Origin: Bugula neritina
Taxonomy: Eukaryota; Bryozoa; Gymnolaemata; Cheilostomatida; Bugulidae
Length of the DNA: 64,000 nt
Assembly (NCBI GenBank): GCA_964035545.1
Contig: OZ037767.1
Span: 1,740,680 to 1,804,679, forward strand
Reading direction: 5' to 3'
Shown piece after piece: positions 50,915-63,920 of this stretch. The translations under genes were made by a program, and so were the position numbers. A model generated the notes under the pieces. That model did no database searches. It was not told the DNA's origin and saw nothing but the letters and a program-made list of their open reading frames with translations. How positions within the stretch are numbered: the first letter of the stretch is position 1; each line of letters starts with the position of its first letter.

Positions 50915-53900
50915 ATGTTTGGTGTTAAATGTACTGAATTGATTAAAGAACTGAAGCGTTGTGATATTGATGGAAAAGGATTTCTTCCGAACTACAACGT
51001 GAGTCTCACTCCCATTCTCAGTCTGAGTCACACTCACAGTGTTAGTGTGTGATTGTCCGTGTGTCTGTGGTTAACAATAACAGTCACACTCTGACAGTGA
51101 GGTGAGTCTCTCTCACTCTCACTTTCTCGGTGACTACGTTGGTTTTTAGCTGTTTATTGAAGTAATACTAATAGGCTAACTTTAAGTTTAAGAGTTTTAC
51201 TTGTAGTTTGTTTCTTACCTATTTTAATTTGATTAAGTTAATTTAATTAGTATTTAAGTTAAACTTAGTTACACTTGAAGTTGTAAAACAAGGACTTTAC
51301 TCTTAGTAACATTATAGTTTATATTAGTATAAGTATGACTATAACCTAGACGTTGTCTTTTGCTATAAACTTTATCATTATGACTATGGCTACTATCAGT
51401 ATGAGTGTCACTATCAGTGTGAGTATCGGTATGAAATTCAGTATGGAAATCTCCATGATTAACTTGCAGTTTGAGTTACTGATTACTTTGAGTCATAATA
51501 GTTACTAGCCTACATACTACTGCTAGCCTAGTTGTATTCAGTTATGGCTTTCCCAACTTGCATAACCCCATACTCACATAAGTTATATTATGGATAGTAT
51601 AGTCAGCAACACAAGGCCCTATTTTAGCCATGTTCAGCTATGTTTTGTTTTTATTAGGTTTTTATTAGTTTTTTTATTAACCTTTAAACGAATAATTGAG
51701 ACAGGAGAGTGAAAATAAACCTCATTTTAAGTAATTTACTGAATTTAACGTTTTACTATCCACGGTTTTTTGAGATGTTTCTAAAAATAAATACTAATTG
51801 TCAACTAAAATACTGATTGTTACATGATTATTAACTTTCGCTTATTGTTGTGGAAAAATGAAAGTAAAAAACTATTTTTTATTGCAAGCAGAATATGAAT
51901 TTTCTACTGAAATAACTACTGATAGTGTCATGGTGATTGAAAACAAGTTAATCCCAATTAAATATTTGATAGAAATATATGCACATATTATAAATAGCCA
52001 CATTTATAAATATCAGAAAACTATTCACATGCAATGTTATAATTGCACAAGAGATTCTGTGTAAAGTACTTAATAATATGATTCTGTTTGCCTACTAGTA
52101 AACCTTTTGCATAGTCTTCTGTTAGTTTAGGGTCTCTTGCATCTGCTTGACATCTTTCTCTTTGATCATTTGTTTTTAAAACAGGATATTTTTTGTAGGA
52201 TAAAGTTTTGCAAGAAGTATTTGAAGAGATGCAAGATTTGTTTGACCAGAACAAACTAGATGTGTTGGTTGAGCATATAATACACTATTTTCTTCTCTCA
52301 TGAGATTTTTACTGCCACCGTCCAGTGAACATCATAGAGCAATGGTTTCAAATGATTGTGACAAAGTTTACGATATGCTTGTCAATCTGTAGTGATTTTG
52401 ATTTGAATGTACTTTCTGATTTTAGTTCTTTGTTACACATACTCATGTTTGTAGCACAAAAATGTCAGAAGAAACTGATAGGGAGGAGTTGTTTATGGCT
52501 GTGAAGATGAGGCATTATGGGATGGTTAGAAATCATAGATGTGTCCACGCATACCTGTAAGAATAAGGCAGAATTTTTGCTAAGTTACAAACTCATTGCT
52601 ACTTTTGCATAAAACTATCAATGTATAACTATTGTGCTGATTTTAGAATGGCTCGTTTGAAGTATATAAAATCATTAAGATGGGGCTTTGGCACGAACAT
52701 CCCTCAAGACATCAGAAAGAGCATGAGTGAGAATGAGTCTAAATGGTTTGACTCGTACAATAAACTCCTCTTCAACTACATGAAGAATGTCGGAGATGAT
52801 GGCATCGACTTGTGTCAGGAGCAGAATCCTCCAAAGTTCAGGTTTATTACTGTAAGTGTATAACGTACAGTGTAAGTTTGTAACATACACTCTGTAAGTG
52901 TGTAACATACAGTATAAGCGTGTAGCAAATAGTGTAAGTATGTAGTGTACAGTGTAAGTGTGTAACATACACTCTGTCAGTGTGTAACATACAGTGCAAG
53001 TGTGTAGCATACAGTGTAGGCGTGTAACATACATGGTGTAAGTAGATAGCCAATGTACTATGAATAGGGTAAGTGTGTAGTGTAGGTGCACAGTATACAA
53101 TGTGTAAGTGTGCAACGTTCAATCCATAGTGTTCATTACTAGTTTACATAGTGCAGTGCAAGTAAGTGTAACTCAGTTCCAAGTTACACTCAAGTTTAGC
53201 CCTTACTTTGTTAGTAGCTGACTTTCCTGTCTGTGACCTTCACGAGGGTTTTCTGCTCAATTAAAAGCTCTTTGTTGCGTTTTTAAATGAAAAACGCATA
53301 AAATCTGTCACATGTACTGGAAGAAAGAAAAACTGGAAGTTTAGACTCTTCATAACATGGCCGGGCTGCTTACTCTGGCTCGGGTTTGTACAGAAGTATC
53401 ACTAGCAAAGCTACTGATACTTCTGTTAATAAAACACAATAATATGTTACAATGAGCTAATCTCTAATTACAATTGTCTTTGCAATGGAGACACTGCACA
53501 TTAACCCCATCAATTATAAGTTACTAACATTACATAATGGCAATGAACTAGGTTATTGCTCTTTAACATTCTAGCATTGATATCAAAGATGTTGTTATTG
53601 GCATTATCTGTGTTAGAAAGAGTAGTGTCTCTCCAATGTCTCCAGGATCTGTACATTGAACCTTGAAAGTCTACACCAAAGGTTACAATAATTACCCATC
53701 AGATTATCTCTAGCAGACAGACTAATAACAATGTTTTATACATTCTATGCACTTTGTAACAAATATAATTGACAGTTTTATGGTAACTAACCAGTTAATA
53801 GACTAGGTTTCTACCTAAGATGTAACCCCCACCTATTTTACACTTTGCAGTGGGTTATTCGGCCTGCTAGAACTTGTATGCAGGAGCTACTCAAGATATG

Positions 53901-56900
53901 GCTAAATCTTCAAAAATGTAATCAGTTTAATTAACGGTTTCCATCATATTTTGTTTTATTGTTGACAGTTGTTTCTTTAGAATTGCTATAAAAATCTCAA
54001 TAATTTATTCTGCCTTTGGCTAAATATTGTCCAAATTATTTTAAATCAACAAATTTGTAGTAAATTAGTAAAAATAGATATGCTAATGAAGCATTGGAAT
54101 GACTAGAAAAACAAGCCAAAATATTTAATTAAAAGTTGAGCAAATAACGGCATTGTTGTAAAACAATGGACTGCATATTCCTTAACCAGGTAGAATACCA
54201 CAGGGGGTCGGCCAAAAGCTTCAACACATTTAGAAAAAATGTGATTAGCTGAAGATGAAGTGATAGGATAATTTGTAAAAATAAGGATGGGGGTATTAAC
54301 ATCTTTGTGGTGATATTTAAACCAAATACTTGCTGTTAATAATCATCCATCAAGAGCTATTTCATTTACTAATTGGTGAGAGTAAATAAGAGTAACCTAT
54401 CACATTATTTGAGCAATTTAAAATGGACACCCTCCCTGAGACTGTGGCTAAATGGCATATGACTCATTATTCTCCTTATTTCTATTTACTCTTCTCTCTC
54501 AAATGTCAGTAAATAGCATCAGGAAATGAAGACTGTATTGTTTGACTTGTTATTGTTTACTACTTTTGCTAATATTCGATTGTTTGAACTATCTCACATT
54601 TTGTGGCTGATTTTTCTATTTACAAGCTGTTGAAATGCTTTTCCAGAAATTTTTTTAAAAGAAAACGCTGTTGGATTATTAAAAAACTGGCATTTAGTCT
54701 GTGAAAAGCAGTAATTTAGTTTCTTTCATACAAATTCTATAACTTTATTTTGGAAGTAGCAAGAAACTAACGTATTTTCTTTTTTCCATTATTTTCAATA
54801 CTAGCATTAAGTAACTTATCTAACTGGTTCCACCCTAGAGTACAGAAAATCTAAATTTTCCTATCTTCATAGAATGGGAATCTGCACTGACAAGGCATGT
54901 TTTTTTCAAAGCTGTTAATCAGTCTATCATTTTTTGCTAATGGATATGGAAATGATCAATTTTAAAGCTCAGCAGGAGTAAATTGAGAGACAAAATCTGG
55001 GAAAATTCTCTAATTCCTTTCTAATGTGAAATAAAACTGCTGGTGTCTACACTCAACCTGCTAACTGAAGAGGATATTAAAGAGCTCAATTTTATTACAT
55101 ACTAGTCTAGACAGTGTCACCTACTAGTCAAGTTGGTATCTGATCTCAAGATGCCTCAAGCCTTGTAAGATAAACACTAACACTGTATTAAAAAGTGGTC
55201 TTCCAACACAAACAATTTCATGCCCTAGATAACATTGTGTAACAAGTTGTGTTGTTATAGTTAATGAGGTATATAAGTAAACAATAGACAAATCATTGTT
55301 CTGCATGTAATGTTACCAGTGATAAGACATTTAAAAGCCCTGCCATTATAAACCACTTGTTCCCGGATGTGAATGGGTCTCATTCAATTGATACAAGTGT
55401 TGGTAATCAAAAACCATCTAATTTGACATCATTAGACCTCAACAGAACATTTAACAAGCTTGTCTTGTAAACCTACCCAGTTTGTTAAGAGGCATAAAGG
55501 CAAGCTTTAAGGATGTTAGAGACCTAACAAGTTTTGTTTTATTTTTGTCAGCTCTTTTAATGGCAGTATTTTTTGCTGCTGCCCAGCTGATCAGTGAATT
55601 TGTCTGTGTGGACCTCAGTACTTAGTATGTAAATCTAGTTGGTAGGAGAGTTCTTATTGGTGTTGGAAATTAAAATTAAAAATCTTTTGAAAAGTTAAGT
55701 TTCAAGTAATATAAAGGTAATAAGTAATAAAGGTCTGAAAGTTTATGCAAAGGAACGAAGCTTGTTTAGACATCTTGCTGTCACTGCCAATGTTATTTGT
55801 TGGCAGGTTTGTACCACACAGTCTCAACAATTTGCTACATGTAAATGCTGCCTTATCAAGCAAAAATTCATTGGTAGACAGAATCTCAAATATCAAATCA
55901 ACAACCAAACAACCTGAATATATCACTGCACCTGGTTGTAGACCTTCACAATTACAATAATTACTGCATTGTGGGCATGCCCAGCTTTTTACTAACTGTC
56001 TACATTCAGTCTAAATGAAAGCTTGTTTTCATTTCATTAAATCAAAAGACAGAACTTTGAGTTAAATCCTGCCACATGATTGATTTTCGAGGAAACAGAT
56101 GTTACGCCAGCTGCAAGAGGCTAGGCTTAGATACAAACATAATCCAGTATTCTTACAGTCTATGTAATTAGCTATGCTACAGAGCTACCTCTATTGGCAT
56201 AATGCATACCTAATGAGATTGCTTAATTCTAAGTTTTAACTCCTTCTGTGCTCGGCCAGTCAAGTCTCGTACAGAGATGGGCCAATCCTATTGTCTCCCT
56301 CTAAACCTTAACTACAGAATTACCATATTTAATTAAGTCTAAAAGTTACCCCAGCCCAGAGTCATTGCATTAAACTCTTTTTAATTGTAAAGGAACCTTT
56401 AGCCATGAAGATTATGCAAATTATTCAGACATTTAGACGCTCTGTCCTTATTTAGACTGGGATCAGCTAACTTGAGATGTTTGTTGATTTCAGGTGAGGT
56501 GTTTGTCGGATTATGGAGATCTCATGCTATCAGATGGTACGAGGGTTTCTATTAAGAAAGGTCTGCAGGTCAGTTTCTCATCTCCTGGTGAGGATCATTC
56601 TAGAATATTCGGAAAATATTGGATAAAAAATTTTGGTATTTTATGGAAACTCCAATTGACAACACATGAGATTAATCAATTTTTTCGTAGCTTAGATTTC
56701 TATCTCTTTGTTAAATTGTAATGTTTTCATTCTGCAAATATTAGCTGTTATGTAAAAAGTTTTCTGGGCTACTCCAACAACTCACAGTGCTATAATAATA
56801 CTCATCAGTTTCGTTATACTGGGATAGTAGAATCAGTTGTCATGATTGCACCCTCCGCTTATCTGCTCTTAATGGTGTTTGCTTGACCGGTCATAGTGGC

Positions 56901-57149
56901 ATATTTTTATTAGGAGTTACAAAACAACAATATTTTGAATGTTATGTAAATGTTTGGTAACAAATGTCGTGCATTTGTTTACAGCTGTTTGCATATATTG
57001 ATGTTTAACCTTGTAAACAAAAGGCATTATATAGGATCGTTAGTAGTTATCTCCTCTCTTATCTTATTCTGTGTTTACAGCACCTATTGCCAAGGAGAGA
57101 TTGTGAGCCTCTTATTCGGCAAGGAGTTCTGCAGCATGTCTTAATGTGA
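50915..57149 (+). CDS. GINS1: GINS complex subunit 1 (PSF1)
   Basis: Six exons: 50915-50998, 52199-52263, 52455-52556, 52647-52851, 56494-56568, 57081-57149; 600 nt, 199 residues (human 196), with all phases consistent. PSF1 is one of four GINS subunits that, with CDC45 and MCM2-7, form the CMG replicative helicase. Matches along the length: MFGVKCTELIKELKR at the start, VLQEVFEEMQDLFDQN, VKMRHYGMVRNHRCVHAYL (human IKFRHCSLLRNRRCTVAYL), YIKSLRWGFGTNIP, WFDSYNKLLFNYMKNVG, then the small C-terminal B domain VRCLSDYGDLMLSDGTRV and HLLPRRDCEPLIRQGVLQH. The exon 2 donor (GATGT|GTTGGT) is weak but is the only one that keeps frame. Intron 4 begins inside a minisatellite that repeats the donor. E2F-type control is plausible from the promoter. 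Confidence 0.96.
52852..53115. repeat. 20-22-bp minisatellite carrying the GINS1 exon 4 donor
   Basis: About a dozen units of the type GTAAGTGTGTAACATACAGT start exactly at the authentic exon 4/intron 4 boundary, so GTAAGT recurs every 20-22 bp in several units while others have GTCAGT, GCAAGT or GTAGGC. Confidence 0.93.
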
Positions 57150-59314
57150 AATCAGCAGTTGAAATGTGTAGAGATCTTTGTAGAGGGGACAATTCCATGT
57201 TTTTACTGTATACTAAGAAAATAGTTGATGTACATAGTAATGGAAATGCTACTTGCAGATAAAATATATTTCTACTGTCATAGATATTGAAATTCAAGTG
57301 CACCTAACTATTCTAATTAAGCTAACAGATTTTAGATATTTTGTCTTTTATTTATTATTGATGCATTATTTTATTATAATACAATTATGTTAATATTGTT
57401 TATATAAATACAACACCTTTTGATCTTTGTTTGGCCAGGTTTGTTCTCTGATTTATAGGTCAATGGTACATTATATTGAACTAACCCCATTCAATGGGCC
57501 ATTGCCCTTAGTAAGCTGGCACCTGGGAATTCTGATTAGCTGTGATGCTAATATCTAGCAAATTGATGGCTTGTATAAAATATAATAACTTATTAAATGT
57601 ATGGCAGTGCTAGGTGACATGGTAATGCCCTCTAAGACACCTAAATACTGTAAGATCTGAATAAATAAACACCTGCAGAAGCTATAACTCATGAAAATAT
57701 AGAATATTAAGTTGGTCAAGGGAAGTTCAACTGTTTTACCACCAGTTACTCAGTATTTTATCTAGAATGTATATTCCATTGAATTTGAAAAATATGTTCA
57801 AGGTTTCCTTTGAGTTAAACTGTTGATATGACCTGCCCAGTTACACCTTAGAAGGTCATGAGAGTAAGAGGCAAACTACAAGGTCTATGTGTATACATTG
57901 GCACAGTTTTATGCTGTCCAACAGATCACAATGGGTCTTTCAATTGTATATTATTTCATGCTACCCCCCCTTAGTCTTGAAATATTAGTAACAACACTTT
58001 TACAATGAAAGATGAGACCATCAATTGGCTTATAGAAGATAATTTCCACAAATGGTAGCTGGCGTAACCAACAATCATAAACAAGAAACGTAGCAAAATG
58101 TTATGAGTGACGTTAGCAATAATCTTGATAGACTGTTTACTAGACAGCTCAACAACATTTAAAATTAAGATTTCACCCACATCTTGTTTTCCTTGCTAGA
58201 TCAATAAAATAACATAAAACTTGCATTATACCTTATAAAGGTATTATTGATTTGATATTACAGTAATACGATATACATATATGCAGAAATGAACACAGCA
58301 CACTTGTAAGGTTATAGTTAATGCCAGATTAAATGCTAATGTAAGTTTATTATCCAGTAATTAGTTTTGACTCATGGTTTTGACTCATAAGCTTCACATG
58401 CTTTTAGGAAAGATAACTCCTCGTTGTTAAGTTCCAACTTTAAATCTAATAGCATCTGTAATTTCTATTAATATAAGGTACTTGTTATGGATTCTATCAA
58501 GGCCTGAATAAAACATTAGAAATTACTTAAAATTTAATTATATGAATTTTGCTTTTAACTTACGCTTACAAGCCTGTCCTGGAGTTATGTTACGGTATGG
58601 TACTTCGCCTTGCTTTTTATCGATTTAGTTGAGACTAACAGACAAACAAGGAGCGCCTATCTCTATGCAGATAATGAAGCTCTGTTTATATATAAATATT
58701 TGCTTTGTGGATAACAAATATATACCGGAACCAGTTTTATATCAGCTGTTTCCTTCTTGTTAACAATGACATATATGAAGAATTTATAAACTAGCATAGG
58801 TTTACCATAATATACACAATGCTGTATATATTTCAACAAATAAACAAATACAGAGTATTGTGAATTGTTAAGTGAAGTTAAAAGTTTAATTCAGGTATTG
58901 TTTTTATTTAGTTTAGCTGACAAATATTTAATGTAGGCTCAAAAATTCTTTTTAAAAATATAGTGCATGTAACATTAGCATAGTTCAAGTAATATGGTAT
59001 ATAGTAGCATATGTGTATAGCATATATATGGTAGTATAAATACATAGCATATATTTATAAGGATTTTATACATAGTAATGCAATATAATATATAATATTA
59101 TAATGATAATGTGTAATATTATAAAAGATTTATATATAGTAACACAATATAATGCATATTAATAAGGAATATATATATATATAGTAATACAGTATGAAGT
59201 ATATAAATAAAAAAGTTATATTATATAGTAAGCAATATAAATTATATTGTTAAGGAACTTCATATACAAAAACCTACAGAATCAGGAGTTATTTTCTCCC
59301 TAAGTAATATATTT
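57150..59314. other. Intergenic region between convergent GINS1 and CNBD2-like gene
   Basis: 3' flanks of two convergent genes. AATAAATAAA near 57660 is a candidate GINS1 poly(A) signal. AT-rich short repeats occur around 58970-59260. No gene recognised. Confidence 0.6.
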
Positions 59315-62300
59315 CTACAAGCAATTCTTTCTTTTAACAGAAGTTAATGTTTGTTTGAGCAAGTTGTGTCGGTACTGGTCCCAGTTGGCGTTAGTGTACA
59401 AGGACTCTCTGGCCATCTTAGTATCCATGTAGTCTCGGAACTACAAAACAGCCAACCATGAGTACGTGCACCCTATAGCACCACCCCTCCTTACATACAA
59501 ACTGTAGATAGGAAAAGTCCTGATGCTATATTTTTTATAAGATGCAATCTCTAATATTATTAACCTAAGAATTATATACCTCAATAATACAGGAGAGCTA
59601 TACTATATCTATCTATACATGTTACAATCTCTCCAATTTAATATAGTTATACACCCTGTGTAAGATATTAATAGGCACTAGAAATTATGTATATGCATAT
59701 ATAACTACAGTATATCTCTACATGGTTTACGCAGGTATTAAACTCACCATTGTTTCTACCTGCAGCATTGTATTGTTGTTAGCGTGGTGTTGGAAAAACC
59801 GTTTGCTTATCGAGACGACCTCCACCCCGTCACTCAGCTGTAAAAATTCACACAAGTTGCACCAAGGCTATCACCATAGTAACACATGATCTTAACACCA
59901 GGTCAACTTCAGCTTTTAGAGTTATAAGTTATTATAGAGAATTATCAGGAAAGTACAGCAGTATAAGGAGTTATCCACTCTTACCAGAGTGTAACCTTTA
60001 CCCTCAGAGAATTTGGCTTCATGGAGATGATCCAGTCCCTGTTACACAACACAGCATTTGATTACACAATGTTATATTTAGTATCAATTTGAACACTATT
60101 GCCTCTAATCACTATAAACTTAAAGATATATTCTGCAATACAAAGAGATACATTGTGGACAAAACCATCAGTTTAGAATATAGAACACATATTTTTATTG
60201 CTTATTATATGTGGCATGCAGAAGAAATGTTGCATTTCTATCCTATAAGCTGTAATGGCCAATAACGCAACACATTATTTATAACGGCAGCTATGAATTT
60301 GGTTACTGTAGTAGTTGTCTACTTATTGAGCTGTGCATATGGGTACCACAATGTAGTTGATGGTGTAATTGGATAAGGAGTACTATAATATGTTATAATA
60401 TAATACTATATTATAAAGTTATATAATATTATGTTCTAATTTATAATGTTGTTTGATATTATAACGCATTATAGTAAAATTTTATAATATAAAGTTATAT
60501 ATATTGTAATTTTATAGTATAATGTGATGATATTAAGTTATAACATATTATTATATTCTAATATAATGTTATTTATTATTGGAAACTTATAACATTTCAC
60601 TTTATTTCGATTTCATAATAATAGTATTGTTATAGTATAATATTATACTATATATCACTTATACTCACAAAAACAGATTTAGGTTTGAGAATATCCAACT
60701 GAATAACAGTGTCTCTTTGGGGTAGTGTTTTATTTGAATCCAGGGGCGTGGACACGAGCCTCGGCAATTCGGGGGACTTGATATCCTATGTGAAAGATAT
60801 GTGGTACATATTACATAACTATATTATATAACTATTCAGTATAGTATATATTATATAACTATTCAGTGTAGTATATATTATATAACTATTCAGTGTAGTA
60901 TATATTATATAACTATTCAGTGTAGTATATATTATATAACTATTCAGTGTAGTATATATTATATAACTATTCAGTGTAGTATATATTATATAACTATTCA
61001 GTGTAGTATATATTATATAACTATTTAGTGTAGTATATATATATATATTATATAACTATTCAGTGTAGTATATATTACATAACTATTCAGTGTAGTATAT
61101 ATTATATAACTATTCAGTGTAGTATATATTATATAACTATTCAGTATAGTATATATTACATAACTATTCAGTGTAGTATATATTATATAACTATTCAGTA
61201 TAGTATATATTACATAACTATTCAGTGTAGTATATATTATATAACTATTCAGTGTAGTATATATTACATAACTATTCAGTGTAGTATATATTATATAACT
61301 ATTCAGTGTAGTATATATTATATAACTATTCAGTATAGTATATATTACATAACTATTCAGTGTAGTATATATTATATAACTATTCAGTATAGTATATATT
61401 ACATAACTATTCAGTGTAGTATATATTATATAACTATTCAGTATAGTATATATTACATAACTATTCAGTGTAGTATACATTATACAACAATGATATCTTA
61501 CAGGATCAACCCAAGTTCGCTCTATTGGTTGGAGAGCATCACTGATAGACCTCATTGGTAAGTTAATTATTATTGGCAGCACATGGGGAGATCTCGAACT
61601 CTCTTCTTGCTAAAATGTAAGTAAAAATGTAAGTATAAGTGTAAGTATAAGTGTAAGTATAAAGTACTGTAAGTATATAAGTGTAAGTATATATGTAAGT
61701 GTAATACTACAATACTCTCAACCCTTTTGACGAAAAATGCAAATTTCTAAATTTATATTTGCTCTGCTATAAGTTTTCCAACATTTATCGCACATGAATT
61801 GCGAGAATACAACTCCCACCTCATTGCTGGGGTATTCCGGGTTCTTGATATCTCTTAGACTGTGAAGTGGTGGTAGATTGAAGTAGCTAGCCACTGATCT
61901 CTTTCTTTCTGACCTTCTTGCACTACTTTCATGTGCCCGATCCAACTGCAGTAGAAATCATTGAAGCTAGCAAGCAACAAGAATGCTTGTTCAATTTATA
62001 AAGATTTTAACTTAACGCACAAACGCAGTATATTATTGTCATCTTGACTTGGTGAGATTTTCAATTATATTCTAAATTGCTATGAGAAAATAGGATAGAA
62101 TAAGAAGCTATAATTGTAGCAGTTTGATACAAGATTTGTAGCTCTGATATGTCTGTATGCTATACCTTAATTTGTACTAGTTTTGGAGTTGCCCTCTTTC
62201 TCGGGGAAACTCTCCCAACCCCAGATGTCTGTATAAAGTTTGGGGTGATATATGAGATAGCCTTAGAGCCTAATCTCTCTGAGCCATGCTCTAGTCTTGG

Positions 62301-63920
62301 GGAGGTGGATTTACTTCTCCCATTATTTCGTTTATAGAGCATTAATTTAGTCTTTCTTTGCTGCTCTTGTGGTCCAAGCATTGCTGCAAAAGTTAATATT
62401 ATTTATATTTATAATAAATAATATTGTCTAATTGGGAAATATAATCTACATTGAATAAAATTTATATATATAATGTTTTAAAATAGTCAAAAGGTACATC
62501 GCTATACATCTGACATTTGTGGAAATTATTAAAGTTATAGTAAAACCATTTGAAAGAGCTTCAACATTGTCAAAGTAGGCTCTCTAATGTTAACTCATGG
62601 TAAATAATTCATATAATATGAGTCTAACTATTACTTAGAGAGCTTACCATCAGCATGAGTTGCCAAAGACTGTTTAGTATACAAGGGATCATGCGGTCTT
62701 TTTCTTGCCTCTTTTATATAAGACTTGCATGATTCTATAGCCAGCACATTCTGTCTTCGTATGACCTTCATTCGTCCTGATTTTATCACGTGTATATAAG
62801 GGGTTCGGTTAGAGTCAGCCACCACTACCTGCCCCCTCCTGTAGTGTAGTTTGATAATAGTTACTAGAATTTAGTGAGAGAGGTACAGATGGCTCTCTTG
62901 CTCAATTTAACGTGTCCATTTATTTCAATTTGCCAGTTTCCAAAGGTTAAGAGCATCTGAGAAGCGATTTTATGACTAAGGAATTTATAAGGGAGAAAAA
63001 AAATCAAATTTTAATTTGGTGTATAAACTTTTTTTGCTAGGAATGCATCAAAACAATATTTACTTACTATTTTATTGACCAGCAATATATACTGAAACTT
63101 TCATCTAGGCCCTAGGGGGATGTAGCCAATACAACCCGCCCAAAACGGCGTGTTGTAAAATAGGATTTGTCTCCCCTGACAAAGTGTATTTGACTGTTAC
63201 TCAATCTTGATTGAATAGAACTAATTTTACAATTTTTTAAATTTACTTTTATAAATAAATACATTAATTTTAAGCAAATTTTGCATAAAAAATAAGTTAC
63301 TACTAAAATAATTATAAATTGAACTTTACACACTACTCATGAATGATAAATATACTTTACAATACTATGAATGGCTTTTTACCCCACTAGCTGTTGCGCA
63401 CACTATACTGGCTCGCAACCATTCATATTGATATTCATACTAATTAAATATTTTTACAACTGGCGGAAAGTCGGTTAATAAATAACTAATCGAGAAAATA
63501 GTAAAGCACCCTGTAAACCGTTTGTGTGTTTATATTTCTCTTTAAAATTGCTACAAACTTTAACGTGACGTAGTACTATCTATATTCTCACTTACCCATA
63601 ATATTTACAGAAAATGGAGTCCGGGTCCTCATGAAATTTATCCATTGGGAACTCTGAGAATATGTCGATCGTTTTGAGAAACTCTATGGGCAGTCCTGAA
63701 GCAGCAAGCCATGGATTTATTAACTTTTACTAACAATATCATATTTCTACTACTTGATTTGATTTAGTAATATTATACAGTATACTGAGTAGTTATGTAC
63801 CCTACCTTCATCTGCTTTAGTGATGTACGAGAAATCTTCTGCTTGCAAACTCAGGAGCTCCACACCTCCTTTGGCGACTAAATGGTGTTTCCTCTGCCAC
63901 TGCTTTTCTAATCCTTCCAA
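59315..63920 (-). CDS. CNBD2-like cyclic nucleotide-binding-fold protein, 3' part
   Basis: Ten exons in transcription order: 63920-63806, 63695-63596, 62838-62648, 62383-62166, 61945-61820, 61609-61502, 60785-60669, 60038-59985, 59837-59748, 59440-59315; 1245 nt, 414 residues, 5' end outside the window. Phases agree at all nine junctions. It opens with the end of one cyclic nucleotide-binding fold (KHHLVAKGGVELLSLQAEDF), then IDIFSEFP, and YGRGQVVVADSNRTPYIHV with IKSGRMKVIRRQ as the first strands of a second. About 200 basic, Ser-rich residues follow before the fold resumes at QLDILKPKSVFGLDHL and LLSDGVEVVSISKRFF. The phosphate-binding cassette consensus (FGE-L-A-L and R-A) is not seen, so ligand binding by this domain is doubtful. 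The tail has FRDYMDT and NANWDQYR. Mammalian CNBD2 acts in spermatogenesis. Family call rests on fold order and tail, with no search run. An alternative is another CNB-domain protein. Confidence 0.68.
60838..61482. repeat. 27-bp minisatellite in CNBD2-like intron 6
   Basis: About 24 copies of a 27-bp AT-rich unit containing ACTATTCAGTGTAGTATATA. The array almost fills the intron between exons 61609-61502 and 60785-60669. The frame of the upstream exon stays open through much of it, giving a nine-residue repeat of the type YTTLNSYII. Confidence 0.95.
61616..61705. repeat. GTAAGTATAA short tandem repeat
   Basis: Tandem GTAAGTATAAGT-like units in the intron just upstream (on the minus strand) of the exon at 61609-61502. 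Confidence 0.85.

Noticed and set aside
52675-53122. Minus-strand frames of Tyr/Thr/Leu/His repeats
   Set aside because: Antisense translation of GINS1 exon 4 and its donor-anchored minisatellite.
61025-61490. A separate gene encoding repeated YTTLNSYII
   Set aside because: It is the 27-bp array read in the frame of the neighbouring CNBD2-like exon, not an independent gene.
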